Below, piece after piece: positions 60,214 to 64,000 of a stretch of 64,000 nucleotides of DNA. Below the pieces are notes generated by a model. The model was not told the DNA's origin. It saw only the letters and a program-made list of their open reading frames with translations, and did no database searches. The stretch's first letter is position 1. Each line of letters starts with the position of its first letter. The position numbers and the translations under genes were made by a program. The stretch is from Cristatella mucedo. Its lineage: Eukaryota > Bryozoa > Phylactolaemata > Cristatellidae. Location of the stretch: assembly GCA_009760855.2 (NCBI GenBank), contig WPIO01000005.1:7016001-7080000 (forward strand). The letters are read 5' to 3'.

Positions 60214-60295
60214 ATGCTCTCGGGACTTACGGGGAAGAGTTTGAGGCGGCTCAGCCTTCAGGTCGCGCTCGTCGTTCTCTATTACATTGGAGCCG
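60214..60295 (+). CDS. Signal-peptide exon of a secretory or membrane gene
   Basis: ATG in the context CCCACAATGC opens 27 codons plus one base, ending at GCCG/GTGAGT, a strong phase-1 donor. The peptide has a basic n-region (GKSLRR) and a hydrophobic core (LSLQVALVVLYYIGAG), a classic secretion signal. A separate short signal exon ending in phase 1 is the usual layout for Ig-superfamily genes and matches the phase-1 entry of the Ig exon at 22423. The gene lies in a CpG-rich island with a TATA-like box. The rest of the protein is beyond the window except for the first bases of exon 2. The identity is therefore open; an Ig receptor is the favoured inference. Confidence 0.65.
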
Positions 60296-61225
60296 GTGAG
60301 TAAGATTGTCGGTTTGCCTTTTTTTCAAATGGCTGCGAAGAACTCGCTGCGTGCTCACGCGAATGGCCGCCAAGGCATTACGTTAGGCGCCCGCGCGCCT
60401 GGCCTCGGAAGGTCCGCACACCGGCTAAGGTGCGGCCCGCTAAGGTGCGGCTGCGCGCACTCGCCTCCCCGCGAGCGCCTTCTCGCCGCTCGTTGTGGCT
60501 CTTTCCACGGAACCGGAAAGACAAGTCGTCAAAACTCGTCCGGCGTCAGCTCGGCACCATTCCGCACGGCTCGCCGCCGCCCGGACGAGCTCGGCAAGCG
60601 GCGCGCGCGCCGCTTGCGGTCGGATTAGGCGCTCTCGGACTCGCAGGCGCTCCTTCCTAATCGCGGTCCCAGCCGACGCGCTCGGCTGCTATATAGCTAG
60701 CGGGCGGGCGGGGGGATTCGCGCTGTCCATGCTGGCGCGCGCTGAGCATTAGTTAGGCGACGACCGCGGCGCGGCACAGGCCGGTCGCTGTCGGGCTCGC
60801 CCAGCGCTGCGAGGAGCGCACACGTCGAGCTTTGCTTTGGCCGGCTGCCAAACGTTCTGCCTAACCTAGGCGGTAATTGGGGGGGGGGCACTCACTGGCT
60901 GCAGGGCAAGGGCTTTGCGAGATTGCGACACGCCGTCGCCGCTCCCCGAGCCTGACCCCGCAAGGTTTCCTTGAGCGGCGTAGTCGAGCAAAACGTGCCG
61001 CTCTCTACTGTTTCCGTCCGGTCCAAGGTGCCGATGGTGTCAGAGGAGAGAACTCGCGAGAGACTCTCAGATTTCCTTCTCGTGCGACCGCCACGCGGTT
61101 CCGGGGTTCGGGTCCTCCTAAGTGCAGTCAGACGCAACCACAGCCAATTGGCATGCAGTGGGTGGGGCTGGGAGTGAGGCCCTTGTTTCTTATGACCTAC
61201 GCAAACAGGCTCGTTAGGTAGCGGG
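60296..61225. other. First intron of the secretory gene, GC-rich part
   Basis: No supported exon. A second TATATAG lies near 60690, followed by a GC run. An alternative promoter is possible but unsupported. Confidence 0.35.
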
Positions 61226-61228
61226 TTA

Positions 61229-61420
61229 TAATAATAATAATATTAATAATGCACTTGATAAAGCGCCTTCAGAGAACTCAATCTCTTTCTAGGCACTTTA
61301 CATTCGCTGCAAAGCAAAATGCAATTGAATGGTGAGTAATAAAATGCTTGATAAACAAACAACATGAATAACATGGTTAGGGTGACATGCACAGGGTCAG
61401 CATGCAAATGTGGTTAGCCT
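61229..61420 (-). mobile_element. LINE-B 3' end
   Basis: (AAT)n, hairpin and 3' untranslated region on the minus strand. Confidence 0.85.
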
Positions 61421-61567
61421 ATGCAACCTCTCGGCCTGCTGGAGGCTAAGTCCAGGAAAATTGTTGGATGCCATTACGATCCATCTCTTCTCCCCTGAGA
61501 TCTATCTTTCTTGCCAAGAACGCCGGCGTCTCTCCGTTGACGCATTTTTACTTAATCTGGGAGACCT

Positions 61568-61672
61568 ATAATAATAATAATAATAATGCACTTGATAAAG
61601 CGCCCTCGGAGAACTTAACCTCTTTCTGGGCGCTTTACATTTGCTGCAAAGGGAAATGCAATTGAATGACCT
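61568..61672 (-). mobile_element. LINE-B 3' tail
   Basis: (AAT)n, hairpin and about 50 bases of the 3' untranslated region, minus strand. Confidence 0.85.
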
Positions 61673-61733
61673 GTTCTAAAACGCATTCGGATGAGCATAA
61701 CCATTCTTACGTCGCGTCGCATACTTTCGTCCT

Positions 61734-61960
61734 AAAAACATTGCCAAAATCAGAGCCTGCTTAGACAAGAGTGCGACAGCCAAAATAATTCATTCGCTTG
61801 TAACTTCGCATTTAGATTAGTGCTATTCGTTTAACTCGGGATTCCTGGCGTCTACCCTTAATCGTCTGCATCTCAGCATTCTGTTTGAGTCGGTTGAAAA
61901 ATAGAGCTTAATGACTATTTGACTCCCACTGGGTGCCAATTTAATATAAAACATACGCGT
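61734..61960 (+). mobile_element. LINE-B internal fragment, degenerate
   Basis: It begins with ATTGCCAAAATCAGAGCCTG, matching the IAKIRACLD block. It decays toward the LPVKQ-type block near 61930. Confidence 0.5.
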
Positions 61961-61964
61961 TAGG

Positions 61965-62620
61965 GCATTAGATAGACTTGGGCAGACCGTCATGAAGTGG
62001 CCTTTTTGAGCTCGTTTTGCACCGTAAGACGATTTTTATAGGGCGAGAGGTGGCAAAACTTGCCAGTAGTTGTCGGAAGTGAAATAGTAGCCCCAACTTC
62101 ATTGGTGGCCTTTCCTCGAAGATTTGAGCCCATTGCTTGCCTAGGGAGCAGCCCTCCACCCGTAACCTAGCATGCCGGGGCACTCCCTGGCTAGCGGCGG
62201 ATACCCGACCGAAACAGACCTCCGTGCCAGATAAATATCCATTACGTTACGCGGGTTCATCGCTTGCTCGATGGGAGCCAGTTGCCATCCAGCACACTCC
62301 ACTCGGTAAGAAATCACCTAGGGAGTCCACCGGAAGCTATTGAAGCATTAATGATGAGCTGCTTAAAAGAGCAACACGCCCCCAAGGATCAACCACCCGC
62401 AGCTCTTGGGAAGCAAGTCAGACAAGAGAACAACGCTTTTCAAGAATCGAGATTAAATTTAACACTGTCAAATTTAACGGCTCTTGCATCGGAAATGGCA
62501 ACTTTGCCATCTTACAAAATATTCTCCTGCACAAGAATTTTGGGTGCTACAAGTGCCATTCAAACCTCAGCTAAAAAAATCCTATCTGGTTTAACAGCTT
62601 CATTTCTAAAAATAAATAAA
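61965..62620. other. No recognised feature
   Basis: Unique intron sequence. The + frame 62264-62626 (120 codons) is open but no family or splice support is seen. Confidence 0.3.
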
Positions 62621-62790
62621 TACTAGCTGATTTAACAGCATTTTTTGTATAGCGACAGAAGAGCCTTGACGGCTATCACCGCCGCTTGCAATGGCAATAA
62701 AGGATTGCCCACTGCAGGATTCGAACCCACGACCTCGGGACCGAGATCGTGAAAAGCAACTGCCTTACCTAGTGTGCCATCACGGCTCAC
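62621..62790 (-). mobile_element. SINE-A copy
   Basis: On the minus strand it has a head with the B-box GGGTTCGAATCCTGCAGTGG, a body with AAGCGGCGGTGATAGC, and an end TAAATCAGCTAGTATTTATT. Confidence 0.85.
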
Positions 62791-62794
62791 CATT

Positions 62795-63060
62795 CCCAAT
62801 TTCTATAGCGGCAGAAGAGCCTTAGCGGCTATAACCACCGATTGCAGTTGGCACGAAAGGATAGCCTAACTGCAGGATTTGAACCCACGATTTCGGTCGT
62901 GAAGAGCAAGCACCTTACCTCTAGGGTTAAGATCCGCGGGAAATTGACGTCTGCCTTCTGAAATTTCCCACCGAGAGAAGACCTAAGTATGTGCACAACA
63001 GCACCTGAAATTCGTAGGGCGAGCACCTTACCTCCTGGGCTATCACGGCTCGGTAAATAC
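62795..63060 (-). mobile_element. Diverged SINE-A with partial duplicate head
   Basis: A second SINE-A body directly adjoining the first (62795-62935). After ~60 unrelated bases there is another piece of the head (GAGCACCTTACCTCCTGGGC at 63020-63039). It looks like a rearranged or nested SINE pair. Confidence 0.5.
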
Positions 63061-63064
63061 TTAT

Positions 63065-63978
63065 TTGTTCTTGTCAGCTTTTCCTTCGCACCAGTGAACT
63101 GTCGGCTAGTGTTCCGGTGTGCTTTGCATGAGTAGCTTCTCGTGATTCAGTGCTTTCACTAGCCAGAGGTCTTAATAAGCGGTGGCGATGAGAGCAATCA
63201 GGATTGCTTACATTGGCCTTTTTGATACCGCGTACGTCCCTAGCCTTTGGGCATTGGTTCTCTTGCTCTGAGTTTCAACGCACCAGGGTAGAGATCAAGT
63301 TGTATTTTGGCGCTATGCATGCGTCATGGTATCGCTATTATTATCCTTTAGAAGCAGTGCCGGTTTACTAGCAAATAGCGACTATGCCTTACTATCAGTC
63401 ATAGGAAATCGTGCATAAATTTAGCTCCTTCTTAAGCTTTCTTCTTCTTAAATAATTAGTATTATACCGGCTAGGTGGGCCAAACTTTAAAAAATCTCAA
63501 GTTTGCATGTATCGCTTTATATTCAATTTTCACTTGTGACTGCAACTGAATGCGATTGCAGTTTGAAAATTAGCGGAAGCAACTTACCTGCACATAACCG
63601 TAGCTTAAGCATGCATCGATTTTATCTTTTTTTTCCGTTAATTGTACGATGAATTGCGCGATCCTTAACAACTGTGCAAAATGAAGACTTTCTTTAATAT
63701 TATAACATAAATATATCATAAAAACGTCTCTTCTCTTACCGTTATCTGGTTCCGAAAAGTAAAGCGTGCTAAGCAGCCAAAACGTTCTACAGAAAGCGCT
63801 ATCGTTAGCAGTTTTTATTTTTCTTCGCACGTTATAATCAGAGTGCAGTGTCTTCAGCTGCGAGTTTTTTCTGCGCTATACTGCTCATTGAAAGGCTACC
63901 CCGCGACTGTGCTGGCAGTCCGAGGCCATTTTTATACCTCCCGTTGTGCTATTAAGCTCATCCGTTTTCTTCTATTAC
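63065..63978. other. Last part of the first intron
   Basis: No supported exon. It ends in the pyrimidine-rich acceptor TTTTCTTCTATTACAG. Confidence 0.4.
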
Positions 63979-63980
63979 AG

Positions 63981-64000
63981 GATTGTGCGGTGTGACGATG
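63981..64000 (+). CDS. Start of exon 2 of the secretory gene, cut by the window end
   Basis: After TTCTATTACAG the 20 visible bases, entered in phase 1 from exon 1, read G-L-C-G-V-T-M without a stop. This joins the end of the signal peptide (IGA) smoothly. Only the beginning is visible, so the domain cannot be named. Confidence 0.5.

Larger units (their letters stand above)
57830..61170. other. GC/CpG-rich island
   Basis: A long GC- and CpG-rich stretch, with open frames on all strands as expected when stops are rare. It contains the promoter and first exon of the secretory gene at 60214. A LINE-B tail (59126-59212) interrupts it. Confidence 0.7.

Overview
The window looks like nuclear DNA of an animal, most likely an invertebrate; I cannot name the species. 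It shows spliced coding exons with GT-AG borders, decayed non-LTR retrotransposons, two tRNA-headed SINE families, hAT and pogo-like DNA transposons, very long (CT)n/(GA)n, (CA)n, (TATC)n and (AT)n arrays, and GC/CpG-rich islands in an AT-rich background. No bacterial-style operons, rRNA, intact tRNA gene or CRISPR array is visible. Most long open frames are shadows of repeats. Family names LINE-A, LINE-B, SINE-A and SINE-B are my own labels.

Genes. The best gene is on the + strand between 22.4 and 36.2 kb. Two phase-1 exons (22423-22749, 25458-25562) together encode one V-like immunoglobulin domain. A terminal exon (35693-35859) encodes a stalk, one transmembrane helix and a very short tail. 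Its signal-peptide exon was not found. A second + strand gene begins at 60214 inside a CpG-rich island: a TATA-like box, a 27-codon signal-peptide exon ending in a phase-1 GTGAGT donor, and the start of exon 2 at 63981, cut by the window end. The shared exon phase and secretory layout allow, but do not prove, that these are neighbouring members of one receptor family. Between them, in another GC-rich island, lies a terminal exon (40672-41350) of an unrecognised protein with imperfect repeats of about 30 residues. A probable first coding exon lies on the minus strand at 10826-11036.

Mobile DNA. LINE-B (L2/CR1-like, 3' hairpin followed by (ATT)n) is the commonest, with more than 20 pieces, the cleanest at 56.9-57.6 kb. 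LINE-A (also L2/CR1-like, tail of TACAT repeats) has a reverse-transcriptase copy at 8-10.2 kb and 3' ends at 17.5 and 31.8 kb. SINE-A is tRNA-headed. SINE-B is tRNA-headed and shares its 3' tail hairpin with LINE-B, suggesting it uses LINE-B machinery. A nearly full-length hAT element (51538-53978) has an exact 8-bp target duplication, and a second hAT remnant lies at 48.3-49.45 kb. At least two, probably three, pogo-like elements carry matching inverted ends.

Layout: 0-22 kb is repeat-rich with one minus-strand exon; 22-36 kb is the Ig receptor gene with introns full of LINEs; 36-40 kb is repeats; 40.4-43.5 kb is a GC-rich island with the repeat-protein exon; 44-57.6 kb is DNA transposons, microsatellites and LINEs; 57.8-61.2 kb is a CpG-rich island holding the start of the second secretory gene; 61.2-64 kb is its first intron, with SINEs and LINE tails.
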